DNA of 34,040 nt from Candidatus Melainabacteria bacterium (GCA_023250095.1 JAHFBI010000013.1:1-34040), one strand, 5' to 3'; positions 8,732 to 17,799 are shown, numbered from the stretch's first letter. Notes: generated from the letters alone by a model not told the origin. Program-made: numbers and translations.

Positions 8732-9628
8732 ATGTTTCCAGCATATTTGATCCGGGCAGGCATCGACTGGGTTAGGCACGCAGAGGAGTTTCTCGATTCC
8801 AACCCCTATACGCGTTGTGAAGAGACCATCAACACCTGCCACACACTCTGGGAAGAACAGATGGGGCAGGCAGATCTTGCACTGGTTGAACCGGCTGCTG
8901 TGACAGCTTACTGGGCAGAATTTTTCCATGCCCCCGAGGTATTGCCGGACGAGGAGGAATGGCGGGAGGGGTTGTTGAAGCGGTCGGGGCAATATGACTC
9001 TTTTGACGAGTGGCAGGACTGGTTCAAACAAAGCTACGCCAAGGTGTACAAGGACGACATGATCTGGATGGGGGTTTTGACAACTGCCTGGGCCCACACA
9101 CATCAGTTTGAGGTTCTCTATTGTGAGGATGCCTGGGAGTTCCGCCCGGCAACTTCCTATCTGCCGACCTCCGAGCTCTGGAGACTGGAGCCGCATATAG
9201 ATATGGTGGCTGAAGTACTCAATGAGGTATGGCTGGAAGAGGTCAAAGCTTATGCTGACATGGGGTTTACGATCGAGCAACAGAAGATAAATTATCTTGG
9301 TAAAGCTGAATGTCTCGGCTTCGACACGCAGAAGATACTGGCGGTCTGGCCGCCCCGGGCAAAACGCGACAAAGAACCAATCGAGCTGGGCGAAATGATT
9401 GCAGATATTGTCGTGCCAGCCAGTGACAACTGGTATCGCACTGTCGATAATGTGATTTTTGCTCATGATTACGTTGATGTCACAGCCTTGATCAGCCGGG
9501 CAAAGTATCTTTTCGGTAGTAAGCGACGCCTGTTGGAGCTGACTGTGGACAGTGATCCCAATCAAGCGAGGATGCAGGCTTCAGCTGAAGGCTGGCTGGT
9601 TCAAGAGATGCAAGCTGTGTATAGCTGA
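8732..9628 (+). CDS. Hypothetical Trp-rich acidic protein, 298 aa
   Basis: ATG 8732 preceded by AAAAAGGGG; MFPAYLIRAGIDWVRHAEEFLDSN...; 14 Trp in 298 aa. The listed ORF start (8516) lies inside malQ and is unlikely. Confidence 0.78.
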   Translation: MFPAYLIRAGIDWVRHAEEFLDSNPYTRCEETINTCHTLWEEQMGQADLALVEPAAVTAYWAEFFHAPEVLPDEEEWREGLLKRSGQYDSFDEWQDWFKQSYAKVYKDDMIWMGVLTTAWAHTHQFEVLYCEDAWEFRPATSYLPTSELWRLEPHIDMVAEVLNEVWLEEVKAYADMGFTIEQQKINYLGKAECLGFDTQKILAVWPPRAKRDKEPIELGEMIADIVVPASDNWYRTVDNVIFAHDYVDVTALISRAKYLFGSKRRLLELTVDSDPNQARMQASAEGWLVQEMQAVYS

Positions 9629-9663
9629 GAATAATTTGGTGCTGTGCCCGACGAGGTCGGCGG

Positions 9664-9688
9664 ATGAATCTGCAGATGGCAGATTCAT
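9664..9688. repeat. Perfect 10-bp stem / 5-nt loop inverted repeat
   Basis: ATGAATCTGC-agatg-GCAGATTCAT read directly; adjacent to a smaller CCGAC-gag-GTCGG hairpin at 9648-9660. Confidence 0.6.
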
Positions 9689-9731
9689 TACAGGTTGTGG
9701 TTGTCAGGGGCTTTGCCCGCCTCTAACCTAG

Positions 9732-9986
9732 TTCGTCAAACAAGATGGCCATCACCTTGAGGGCGTACTGGGAATCAAAAGGAGTGGTGAAAAACCTCGA
9801 TATATACTTTGCGTATGCGGGCTTAAGCGACGGTCCATCGGAGCTTTTCAGCTAGCGGCTACCTGGCTTAGAGAGCTCAACCGATATCGGTTGAGCTCTC
9901 TAAGCCAGGACCAAGGTCCCCTTCTTTTGGGCAAATCCGGTCAGGGAAATAGCCACTATGTGCTTGTCAAGGAGACTCTTTCTTGA
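9732..9986 (+). pseudogene. Possible decayed coding remnant (84-codon open frame without a usable start)
   Basis: Frame FVKQDGHHLEGVLGIKRSGEKPRYILCVCGLKRRSIGAFQLATWLRELNRYRLSSLSQDQGPLLLGKSGQGNSHYVLVKETLS*, preceded by an in-frame TAG; chance is not excluded. Confidence 0.2.
9862..9909. repeat. Perfect 48-bp palindrome (24-bp arms, no spacer)
   Basis: CCTGGCTTAGAGAGCTCAACCGAT|ATCGGTTGAGCTCTCTAAGCCAGG; all 24 pairs checked base by base. Confidence 0.9.
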
Positions 9987-10045
9987 ATAAAGAAGCATAT
10001 GTCCAAGAATTAGTTCAGCCCGACAACGCATAGTTCGCCAGCTCC

Positions 10046-10831
10046 TCAAACCTTTCTTTTCGACAGGCTCCCGCGCGCGATCTGAGCAGTCGAGCGCGGG
10101 AATTGTTCGGGAGTCTCTTTGATCTTTTCAATCATCACGATCACACGCTCCTTGCCGAGAATTGTCCTATCGAGCGGATATACTCCGGACACCTGTGCTC
10201 CCAGAAGAGAAAGCGCATATTGGGAGTCTTCAATTTCTTGCGCGTACTGCTTAGTTGATTTCTGGGCGATAAGTTTGCCACCTACCCTGAGAAATGGCAC
10301 TGCGAGTTCTGATATGAGATCGAGGCTACCCACCGCCCGGGCAGTGGACAGATCAAACTTTGCCCGAAAATGACTCTGCCTGGCGAGCACTTCTGCGCGT
10401 GCGTTGTGCACACTCACGCGATGAGACAGCTCCAACGACTGAACAACTTGATTCAAGAAGCAGGTTTTTTTGCCGACAGAATCAACCAGATCGAGCAGCA
10501 GATCTTCGAGCACTACGGCAAGAACAATACCCGGGAATCCTGCTCCTGCCCCTATATCCATTACCTTCAAGTTCTGTTGTCGAGCCAGTCCAGTTGAGGT
10601 GATTACAGAGGCTACCGACAGCGAATCGGTGACATGATCTTTGACCAGGGTCAAGAAATCCGATCTGGCTACTAAATTTGTGTGTTCGTTGTAACGGGAT
10701 AAATCCTGCAAGAAACGCCGCAGAGAGACAATCTGCCCTGCTGAAAGAGACAGGTCCAGCTGAGAGGACCTGAATCCAAGCTCCTGCAAAGCCGCGTCAA
10801 AACTGTTCGTTGGTTCGTCCAATAAACTCAC
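10046..10831 (-). CDS. rsmG: 16S rRNA (guanine527-N7)-methyltransferase RsmG/GidB
   Basis: FLQDLSRYNEHTNLVA...HVTDSLSV...VMDIGAGAGFPGIVLAVV...DSVGKKTCFLNQV...STARAVGSLDLISELAVPFLRVGGKLIAQKS. Confidence 0.94.
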   Translation of the reverse strand: MSLLDEPTNSFDAALQELGFRSSQLDLSLSAGQIVSLRRFLQDLSRYNEHTNLVARSDFLTLVKDHVTDSLSVASVITSTGLARQQNLKVMDIGAGAGFPGIVLAVVLEDLLLDLVDSVGKKTCFLNQVVQSLELSHRVSVHNARAEVLARQSHFRAKFDLSTARAVGSLDLISELAVPFLRVGGKLIAQKSTKQYAQEIEDSQYALSLLGAQVSGVYPLDRTILGKERVIVMIEKIKETPEQFPRSTAQIARGSLSKRKV

Positions 10832-11348
10832 TGAAATAGTGCTGGCAAACAGAAATAATCATTGGTCCATCCAGGACGCACCCGTCCATTTTCCAGGTCA
10901 CTTTTCTGCCTTCGCGCTCCATTTCGGCAATAAATTTCCTGGACGGCTCGACCCCCAGCTCGTCCAAGCGAAGAGTCAGGGAGCCAGACCCGTCAGTTAC
11001 TGGAAATTCCACAAAGTCGACGACACCATTGACCCCGCGGATACCGTACATGTACCCGCGACGCGAAAAAGTAAAATAGGCTACCTCTTCCGGCTCCGAT
11101 TCCGGCAGATCGCTTGTTTTCTGGCGCTTGTAAAGCCGGCTTGTCATCACGCGAAGATTGGGAAACATGCAATGCTTGTTGAATTCATCTGTGCATGTAT
11201 TGATCAGCAGGTAAAGCTTCTCGACAAAAGGTACTGTAGCAAGAGCGACTAGTCTTTTGTCCTCCCTGTCGCGTCTGTCCCTTTCCTGTCTGGCCAATTC
11301 CGCCTGATTAGCCTGATCGGCCAGTTGCTTGACCCAACTAAAATCCAC
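10797..11348 (-). CDS. Hypothetical protein, 183 aa, overlapping rsmG start
   Basis: ORF MDFSWVKQLADQANQAELARQERDRRDREDKR...; 35-nt overlap with the start of rsmG on the same strand. Confidence 0.75.
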   Translation of the reverse strand: MDFSWVKQLADQANQAELARQERDRRDREDKRLVALATVPFVEKLYLLINTCTDEFNKHCMFPNLRVMTSRLYKRQKTSDLPESEPEEVAYFTFSRRGYMYGIRGVNGVVDFVEFPVTDGSGSLTLRLDELGVEPSRKFIAEMEREGRKVTWKMDGCVLDGPMIISVCQHYFSEFIGRTNEQF

Positions 11349-11594
11349 GCTGCATACCTTGCCTTCTTTTGGAAGTCCTTCTCACACCTCTGCCTGCCGG
11401 GTGCCGGACTGTACAAGCCACTGTCCATCATACCAAAAGGCTTCTGAACACTTAGCGCACCTGAGACAACAGATCCGATTCTTGAATTGCATCTTCGATT
11501 AAGATATAGATCCGTGTTAAATCTACTTAGGGAAGGCATAATCTAGTTACCAGCTTACTGGTTTCAGGACGGAGTCGCCGCCAGCCCAGCCTAC

Positions 11595-13802
11595 TTGACA
11601 ATGCTATCGGAGTCCCCCGGCTGCAGAATGCTAGCTAATTTTCAAAACCATGACGAGCGGCTGGACCTGGAAGGCAAGGTCTTGGCTGCGGCATTCAAGC
11701 AGAGTTTCGAATCTGGCGACAAAAGCGGCGCAGCTCTGGCTCACAAAGGTTTATGCGCTATTCTCCAGCAGAAGCTCTTCGGCGGAGCTGCACCGGCTGC
11801 CCTGGCGCCGCCGAGCCAGGCGTCTGTCAGTCAACTCGCAGTCGCCGGTCCAGCTCCGGACGTGTCCGCTCCTGAGGCGACAGAGAGTCGCTTAGCCTGT
11901 CCGCCCGCTTCTTGTGGTGAGATTACCAGTGCTCCCTTACCAGAAGTTGTTCAAGAACACCCGGGTGGCGAAGAAACAGTCTTAGCCGGCGAATCAGGCT
12001 TGACTCCGGAGTCCGAGCTGCCGGCAGGCGGTCCGATCGACTACCTGGATTTTGGTGCCGGAGAAACGGTCCCAGCTTCTGATGATTCCGGCTCTATACA
12101 AAATGCTGATGCAAGCACTGGTGCCATTCCAGCTGATGCAAGCGAGCGGCTGCCGGAAGCCGCCTGTGCACAAGAGGGAGCTGAAGCTGGGTTGGCTCAG
12201 TCATCGCCGATATCCCAAGCCCAGCCGATCAATCGTCTGGAACTGAGCAAATCGCAGACTTTTTATGAGCTTTTGAACGTAAATAAACTCTCCTCCTTTG
12301 AAGAAATCCATACGAGTTTCTTTCGTTTGATACGCAAACTACTTACCAATCGCTTGAGACAGGCTGAAACAAGTGCGCGCGAACTGCGTGATTTTAGAGA
12401 GTATCTGCGCGGCATATGCATTGCTCATGACATTCTGAAAGACCCTGTCACGCGTACTGATTATGATTTGCGCATGCTCGGCTTGCGCACCTCGCTTGAG
12501 GCGCAGGTGCTGGAGACGCCCGAAGATGCCAAAGGCAGTTCTGGAAGCCGCACTAGATTGATGCTGGGCGAATTGCTGGAATGTGCCCGAATCCTGGAGC
12601 CTACGGAGCTGGAAATTGCTCTTGATATGCATAAGGCAGAGCCCGGGCAGCCGTTCGGGCAATTTCTTGTCAAAGCGGGATTCTTGACACAGGATGAGCT
12701 TGACGCTGCTGTCCTGGGTCAGAGAATGATTTCGGCTGGCAAGATCACCATCGCTCAGTTTCGGGTTGCTCTCTCATCTCTCCGGGAAAACGGGGTCTCC
12801 TTTCTTGACACTCTCATGATTGAAGGTTGGATTCAACCAAAGGACATATTTAGCGATGAATCCGAACTCTGGCAGCAATCTGTTCCATCAGCGACACCAC
12901 AGATTGTCGAGATTGAGATCTCTGCCGACCGCAATGAAGAGGCCTTGCAGCCCAAGCCAATCACTCTCGGCGCCATGTCCCCTGGCTGGGCGGACAATCT
13001 TGTCTGGGGAGATGCAGAAGAGGCTGCACAAGAACAAGGGCCCGAGCCTGAGCAAGGACGAGAGCTAGACCAAGAGTTAGAATCAGCGCAAGAGCTGGAG
13101 CGGGAGCCGGAAAAAGGGCAAGAGGTGGAGCCCGGACAAGATCAGCAGTGGGGGTTGGAACCTGGTTCTTCGTCGATCCCGACGGCGTCAACTGCTGGAT
13201 ACGTTCCACCTGTGAACGGGTCCGAAAGTCAAGAGTCGGACAATCCCTGGACAGAAGTGCTTGAAGAGGCTGAAGCGGCGCTGGGGAGCTGGGAGGACGG
13301 AGGGCTTCTGGGTGAACCGGAAGACTTTGGGGCTGGAGGCAGAATCTACAGCGTCGGACAGGTGGACTCGGACGTATTGGACCTGGCTGGTTTCCCTGAG
13401 CCTGCCGGGGATCTCGAGGCTGTGTCTCAGACTGAAGAGATAACAATTGCCTTTACCAGCGACAGCACCGAGCAAGAGCCGATGCCCAGACCGGAAATCT
13501 CAACGCAACTGCCTGCCCCTTCCGGACTGGAAAAGAACCAGATTTCAGTTGACGACATCGAAGCTGTGCTCGCCGAAGCCGAAGCTGCAGTCGCCGAAGC
13601 GGAAGCCGCTCTGGCGTTGCTCGAACAACCCCAGCCTATCCCCAATGGCAGCGACGAAACCGGTGCAAATGGCGCAAGCGAAAACATGCCTGTGGGGGTC
13701 GCTGCCGAAAGCCCGGTCATTTCCCTGACGGATTCCAGTGCCCCTCAGCTGGGCAGATCTCCGGTAGCTCGCGAGCACAGGCGCAAGCGCCGGGGTAAAT
13801 GA
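11595..13802 (+). CDS. Modular protein: J-like domain without HPD, MshEN/T2SSE-N-like region, low-complexity acidic tails
   Basis: TFYELLNVNKLSSFEEIHTSFFRLIRKLL...AHDILKDPVTRTDYDLRMLG; GQPFGQFLVKAGFLTQDELDAAVLGQ; E/Q-rich and A/E-rich segments; basic C-terminus REHRRKRRGK. Confidence 0.8.
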   Translation: MTMLSESPGCRMLANFQNHDERLDLEGKVLAAAFKQSFESGDKSGAALAHKGLCAILQQKLFGGAAPAALAPPSQASVSQLAVAGPAPDVSAPEATESRLACPPASCGEITSAPLPEVVQEHPGGEETVLAGESGLTPESELPAGGPIDYLDFGAGETVPASDDSGSIQNADASTGAIPADASERLPEAACAQEGAEAGLAQSSPISQAQPINRLELSKSQTFYELLNVNKLSSFEEIHTSFFRLIRKLLTNRLRQAETSARELRDFREYLRGICIAHDILKDPVTRTDYDLRMLGLRTSLEAQVLETPEDAKGSSGSRTRLMLGELLECARILEPTELEIALDMHKAEPGQPFGQFLVKAGFLTQDELDAAVLGQRMISAGKITIAQFRVALSSLRENGVSFLDTLMIEGWIQPKDIFSDESELWQQSVPSATPQIVEIEISADRNEEALQPKPITLGAMSPGWADNLVWGDAEEAAQEQGPEPEQGRELDQELESAQELEREPEKGQEVEPGQDQQWGLEPGSSSIPTASTAGYVPPVNGSESQESDNPWTEVLEEAEAALGSWEDGGLLGEPEDFGAGGRIYSVGQVDSDVLDLAGFPEPAGDLEAVSQTEEITIAFTSDSTEQEPMPRPEISTQLPAPSGLEKNQISVDDIEAVLAEAEAAVAEAEAALALLEQPQPIPNGSDETGANGASENMPVGVAAESPVISLTDSSAPQLGRSPVAREHRRKRRGK

Positions 13803-13940
13803 AGCGAGCCTGTTCTGGTGGCGGCAGCAAGAAATCAGGGCAAGTCCTATGAAATTCCCTGGCAGGGGGATGGTATGCCCAATTTGCCGCCAACCTGAGG
13901 GCAACTGCCTGTTCCTTCATGTCGACGCCGCTTGTGCCTG

Positions 13941-14879
13941 TCACGGTCCGGTCGGGACAGGCAGACCATCGCGCTGCACGTAGGACAGATAGAGGCGCAA
14001 GACAGTGGAGAGTTGATCGCAAACGAGGCGAATTACCTTTTGATCGCCAGGTTTGTAGCTTTGATTCGTCCAGGGAATGACGACCAGAAGCCCCAGTCTC
14101 AAGCCAGCAGCATCCACTGGCTGTGTGAGGGCATTGTCAAAAATCTGGCTTGATTTGGGCATTTCTTCTTTGAAAGGCGGCAGTCCGAGTTGCAAGGACA
14201 CTCTGGAGACATATGCCTTGACATTGGACTCCTGGCTTTGCTTGCCGACATCGCAGTGCATCTCAGAGTAACTGCCGTGGCTGACCACAACGGCGCATGC
14301 CTGGTAGCTCAGAATTGAGGAAAGGAGCACAAAGAGTTTTTCAGAAATAATTTCTACGTCGGCAATATCTTCGCCAATCCGGCGCACTTCATCGGCCAGA
14401 GTAGCTTCGAAGAGAAGCCGTTCGAGAAGCTGGTGAAGCCGGTTGTTGATCTCATCGGCAGTGGGGCCTTTCTGAGGGTCACCAAGCACACGCAGGCGGG
14501 GACGTCCTGTGGTTTCAGCCAGAAGTTCTCGAATAGCCTTGATCAGATTGGCGAATCCCGGCTCCTTAGGAATGTAACGGTCAGCACCGGACTTCAGCCC
14601 CCAGAATCGATCTATCGAGCCGTCGAGCTTGGTGAGAAGAATAACCGGTGTGGTGCAGAGGTCAGGATCGTTTTTTACAAGACGGCAGAGCTGATAGCCG
14701 TTTATGCCGGACATCACCACATCCGAAACGATAAGGTCCGGGCTCTCGTTATAGGCTCTGGCCAACCCCTCGGCTCCGTTTTTCGCGGCGATGACATCAT
14801 ATCCTTCACCTTCGAGCATACGCTTGATAGTGAGCAATTGCGTGGGGCTGTCTTCGATCAGCAATAGCCGGTATGTCAT
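13941..14879 (-). CDS. Response regulator (REC) with GAF-like C-terminal region
   Basis: RLLLIEDSPTQLLTIKRMLEGEGYDVIAAKNGAEGL...PDLIVSDVVMSGINGYQLCRLVK...VILLTKLD...GADRYIPKEP. Confidence 0.88.
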   Translation of the reverse strand: MTYRLLLIEDSPTQLLTIKRMLEGEGYDVIAAKNGAEGLARAYNESPDLIVSDVVMSGINGYQLCRLVKNDPDLCTTPVILLTKLDGSIDRFWGLKSGADRYIPKEPGFANLIKAIRELLAETTGRPRLRVLGDPQKGPTADEINNRLHQLLERLLFEATLADEVRRIGEDIADVEIISEKLFVLLSSILSYQACAVVVSHGSYSEMHCDVGKQSQESNVKAYVSRVSLQLGLPPFKEEMPKSSQIFDNALTQPVDAAGLRLGLLVVIPWTNQSYKPGDQKVIRLVCDQLSTVLRLYLSYVQRDGLPVPTGP

Positions 14880-15114
14880 AGCTTGAAGTCTCAGTTACTC
14901 TCCGCTGAACAGGCTGGTTCCTCTTTGGGAGCAGGTGTTTTAAAAATGGACTGAAAGCCACTTTCAACCAGTTTTTCCCTTTTGCCGACAGCTTTTGTCG
15001 GTTCTTGCTGATCATAACAGAAGCAAATATCGTTCCGTAAGGCTGGATTACCCGAACATGTCATGCCAGTTACTTGTAAGCTTGCTGCCGCCTGACAACA
15101 AGGGAGGGAAACCT

Positions 15115-17799
15115 TCAGTTCGTTGGCTGACCCTGCCCGAGCGGAGCAGCGCTATTTTTGATAAAGTCCTCGATTGCGCGCCGGTTTTGCTCAATGCGCT
15201 CGTCCTGAGTGAGTGCGCTTGTGGCAGCGGCAAATTCTACTTGTAGATTTTCATCAGTATTGAGAGGCAGCTCACCGCCCGATTTTGAAAGCTCCCGGCC
15301 CAGATCCCTGGCGCTTTTGCCCGATAGCTTCCCAAGGGCACGTAAGTCCGCCCTACTGTGCACCCCACATCGCAACAGGAGACCGCGCACTTCAGGCGAC
15401 TGCCAGCGCAGGGCTAAATCTGCCGGCTCGGAGCCTGTTTTCCTTTCGGACCTCAGATGCTCGGGCAGCTGGAATTGATCAGGCGAACACCTGTTTCTGC
15501 CGTCGGGACAACTTTCGTTTGAGCCAAGCAAGATTATCTCGCCTGCCCCAGGCGCCAGGAAAACCCTGGCGTCAGGAAAGACCTCGGCAAAAGTTCGCAG
15601 GAGGACGCCAAGATAGGCTGGCTCCAGGGAATAGAGCTGGATCCACTGGCAAAAAATCCCATTTTTTTTCAGGCGTGCTCTGGCGATCTGAAAAAATTCG
15701 GCAGTAAAGAGCTCGGAAGAACCGCTGACCCAGGGGTCGGACGGTTGCGATGTGATGACGTCGAAGGATTCAGCGGAAGATGTCAGCGTGTAGCGAGCAT
15801 CGTTGACCAGCAGCCTCACTCTCCCTTGCGCGGTCAGCTCAAGGGAGAAGGGATCCCCGGAGCTTGCTGTGAAGAATTTCCTGGCGTCCAGCACGGCAGT
15901 TTCTAGCTCACAAACTGTCAAGTCCGTGACCTCCTTGAAACGGCTGATTGCACCGGCAGTAGTACCTGTGCCGCAGCCAATTACGAAGACCTTTCGGCAG
16001 GGGCCCTCGTGGAAGAGCACAGGCAAAGCTCCAAGCAAAATCTGTGTCGTCTGATCGCCGCCTATCGCCGGAAGGGAGGGATCAAGCGGCACGGCGGCTT
16101 CCACTTTGCCGTCGTTTTTCAAATAGATCACATTGCGTGAGGGATCGCTGCCGACAGTAACCGTCGTGTTCAGCCCTTCCCGATAAAAAAGCACGCCGGA
16201 GGAACCTGTCCTGGACCCTTGAGGAAAGACACCAAGTTCGCGCAAGAATCGCTGCCTGTCCAGCCCGGACACTTGCGCTGGTGTGTAGAATGTTGCGCCG
16301 GCCGACATGATTGCCGGGTTCCAGGAAGGGCGAAAGCAAAATACGTCGGCGATGACGGCTCCTGTCAGGACAAAGACGATTGTATTCACTATAATCTGCG
16401 TCGGCGCATCGTCAATGAAAGATTTGAACCATATGGCGCAAAGAACAGCTGCCAGAGCCATCTGTCCGCAGGCAGCCAGCAAAATCGACGTTTGCATGCC
16501 GCTCAGGCACAGCCGGCTAAAAGTCGGAATGAAAACAAATCCGGTCAAACAGGAACCCAGTACGCAACCGAGTGTATTGCCAGCATAGACTATGGAGACT
16601 TTGGAGGCTGTGTCGGAAACTCCCGGTCCGGCAGCTTTGAAAAGCAAGGGCAGAACGGCGCCCATGGCGGTTGCCGCAGGGAACATGATCAGAACAGCCA
16701 GTATCGCTCTGCCGCCCAGACAAGCCCAGAGAGGCAGGCTGACGCTTGACCAGCTCAGCATCCGCTCGAAAGCGAGCGTTGTCCAGGGCATCTCGTCAGC
16801 AAAATACAGACTCCCTATGATCGAGCTTGCGCAAAACATATAAACAAGAGCGATAGCAATAAGCGGTTGTTTGATGAAACGCAACAGAGCCGAAGCTATA
16901 AAGGAGCCGCTGGCAAGTCCCAGCAAGAAAATGGACAGAACGCAGCTCAGACAATAAACCGAAGACCCGAACAGAAGACTGAACAATCTCGTCCAGGACA
17001 CTTGAATCATAAGAGCCAGAAATCCTGAAAGAAAGGCCACGGCAGACACAACTGGAAGACTGGTCGGAGGTTCTGCCGATTCTTTGCCGAAGAGCCCTGT
17101 CTGTTGTACTCTTTTCTCACACACTGGCTGGGGCAGGACTTTTTCCAAGCGCGCACAGATTTGCTTGCGCCCTGAAATTACGCCGGCGAACAAGGATAGA
17201 TTGATGGCTGCAGCAATCCATGTCGTTGCAGAAAGCCCGAAGCCAGGCAGAAAGCAAAAACCGGACAACAGCGCGCCTGCCACTGCGCCGGCTGTGTTGG
17301 CGGACAGGAGAAAACCTGCATCTTTTTCCACATCCTTGTCCAGTCGGGCAAAGCACTGGCTCAATACCGGAAGAGTTGCCCCCATTAAGGCAGTTGGCGG
17401 CAAAAGGACGCAGCTGGCAAAAACAAAGCGCAAGAGATACGAAAGCCAGGTAGGCGTGTCTCCCGGCTGTCCGAGCAAGGGCAGCAATGAAGGCAAGAGC
17501 TGGGCGCTCAAGAGACAGGGAACTATCAGTCCTAAGACGCCAGTGCCAAGCTCGAGCCAGGCATACAACGCAATCAGGGACTGAAGAGAAAGGCGCCTGG
17601 CGCTGAGGGAGGCAAGTATGTGCCCGCACAGGAGAGCCCCCAGAGAAAGGCCCCCCAGGAAAAGGGCGGTTGTCACCGATACCGCATACAGTGTCGCGCC
17701 AAAGACGTGCACCAAAAGGCGAGACCAGACAATCTCGTAGATGAGGGCGCTTACCCCGGACAGAAAGAAGCAAGCAAAAATGACAGCTCTTCCTGACAA
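15115..17799 (-). CDS. Fused multi-TM transporter-like / spermidine-synthase-like methyltransferase-fold protein
   Basis: FFLSGVSALIYEIVWSRLLVHVFGATLYAVSVTTALFLGGLSLGA and many TM segments; C-terminal KVFVIGCGTGTTAGAISRF...DLTVCELETAVLDARKFF...DVITSQPSDPWVSGSSELFTAEFF. Confidence 0.88.
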   Translation of the reverse strand: MSGRAVIFACFFLSGVSALIYEIVWSRLLVHVFGATLYAVSVTTALFLGGLSLGALLCGHILASLSARRLSLQSLIALYAWLELGTGVLGLIVPCLLSAQLLPSLLPLLGQPGDTPTWLSYLLRFVFASCVLLPPTALMGATLPVLSQCFARLDKDVEKDAGFLLSANTAGAVAGALLSGFCFLPGFGLSATTWIAAAINLSLFAGVISGRKQICARLEKVLPQPVCEKRVQQTGLFGKESAEPPTSLPVVSAVAFLSGFLALMIQVSWTRLFSLLFGSSVYCLSCVLSIFLLGLASGSFIASALLRFIKQPLIAIALVYMFCASSIIGSLYFADEMPWTTLAFERMLSWSSVSLPLWACLGGRAILAVLIMFPAATAMGAVLPLLFKAAGPGVSDTASKVSIVYAGNTLGCVLGSCLTGFVFIPTFSRLCLSGMQTSILLAACGQMALAAVLCAIWFKSFIDDAPTQIIVNTIVFVLTGAVIADVFCFRPSWNPAIMSAGATFYTPAQVSGLDRQRFLRELGVFPQGSRTGSSGVLFYREGLNTTVTVGSDPSRNVIYLKNDGKVEAAVPLDPSLPAIGGDQTTQILLGALPVLFHEGPCRKVFVIGCGTGTTAGAISRFKEVTDLTVCELETAVLDARKFFTASSGDPFSLELTAQGRVRLLVNDARYTLTSSAESFDVITSQPSDPWVSGSSELFTAEFFQIARARLKKNGIFCQWIQLYSLEPAYLGVLLRTFAEVFPDARVFLAPGAGEIILLGSNESCPDGRNRCSPDQFQLPEHLRSERKTGSEPADLALRWQSPEVRGLLLRCGVHSRADLRALGKLSGKSARDLGRELSKSGGELPLNTDENLQVEFAAATSALTQDERIEQNRRAIEDFIKNSAAPLGQGQPTN

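Noticed and set aside
8618-9565. 315-aa minus ORF antisense to the Trp-rich hypothetical gene
   Set aside because: Cys/His/Pro-rich composition with no recognisable domain; the plus ORF has a ribosome-binding site and a coherent acidic composition.
9721-9745. attC-like string TCTAACCTAGTTCGTCAAACAAG
   Set aside because: Resembles the start of an integron attC site, but I found no matching complementary end downstream and no integrase in the window.
14985-15001. CCGACA-gcttt-TGTCGG hairpin near T-rich DNA
   Set aside because: Orientation does not put a T tract after the stem on either strand; too short to claim function.
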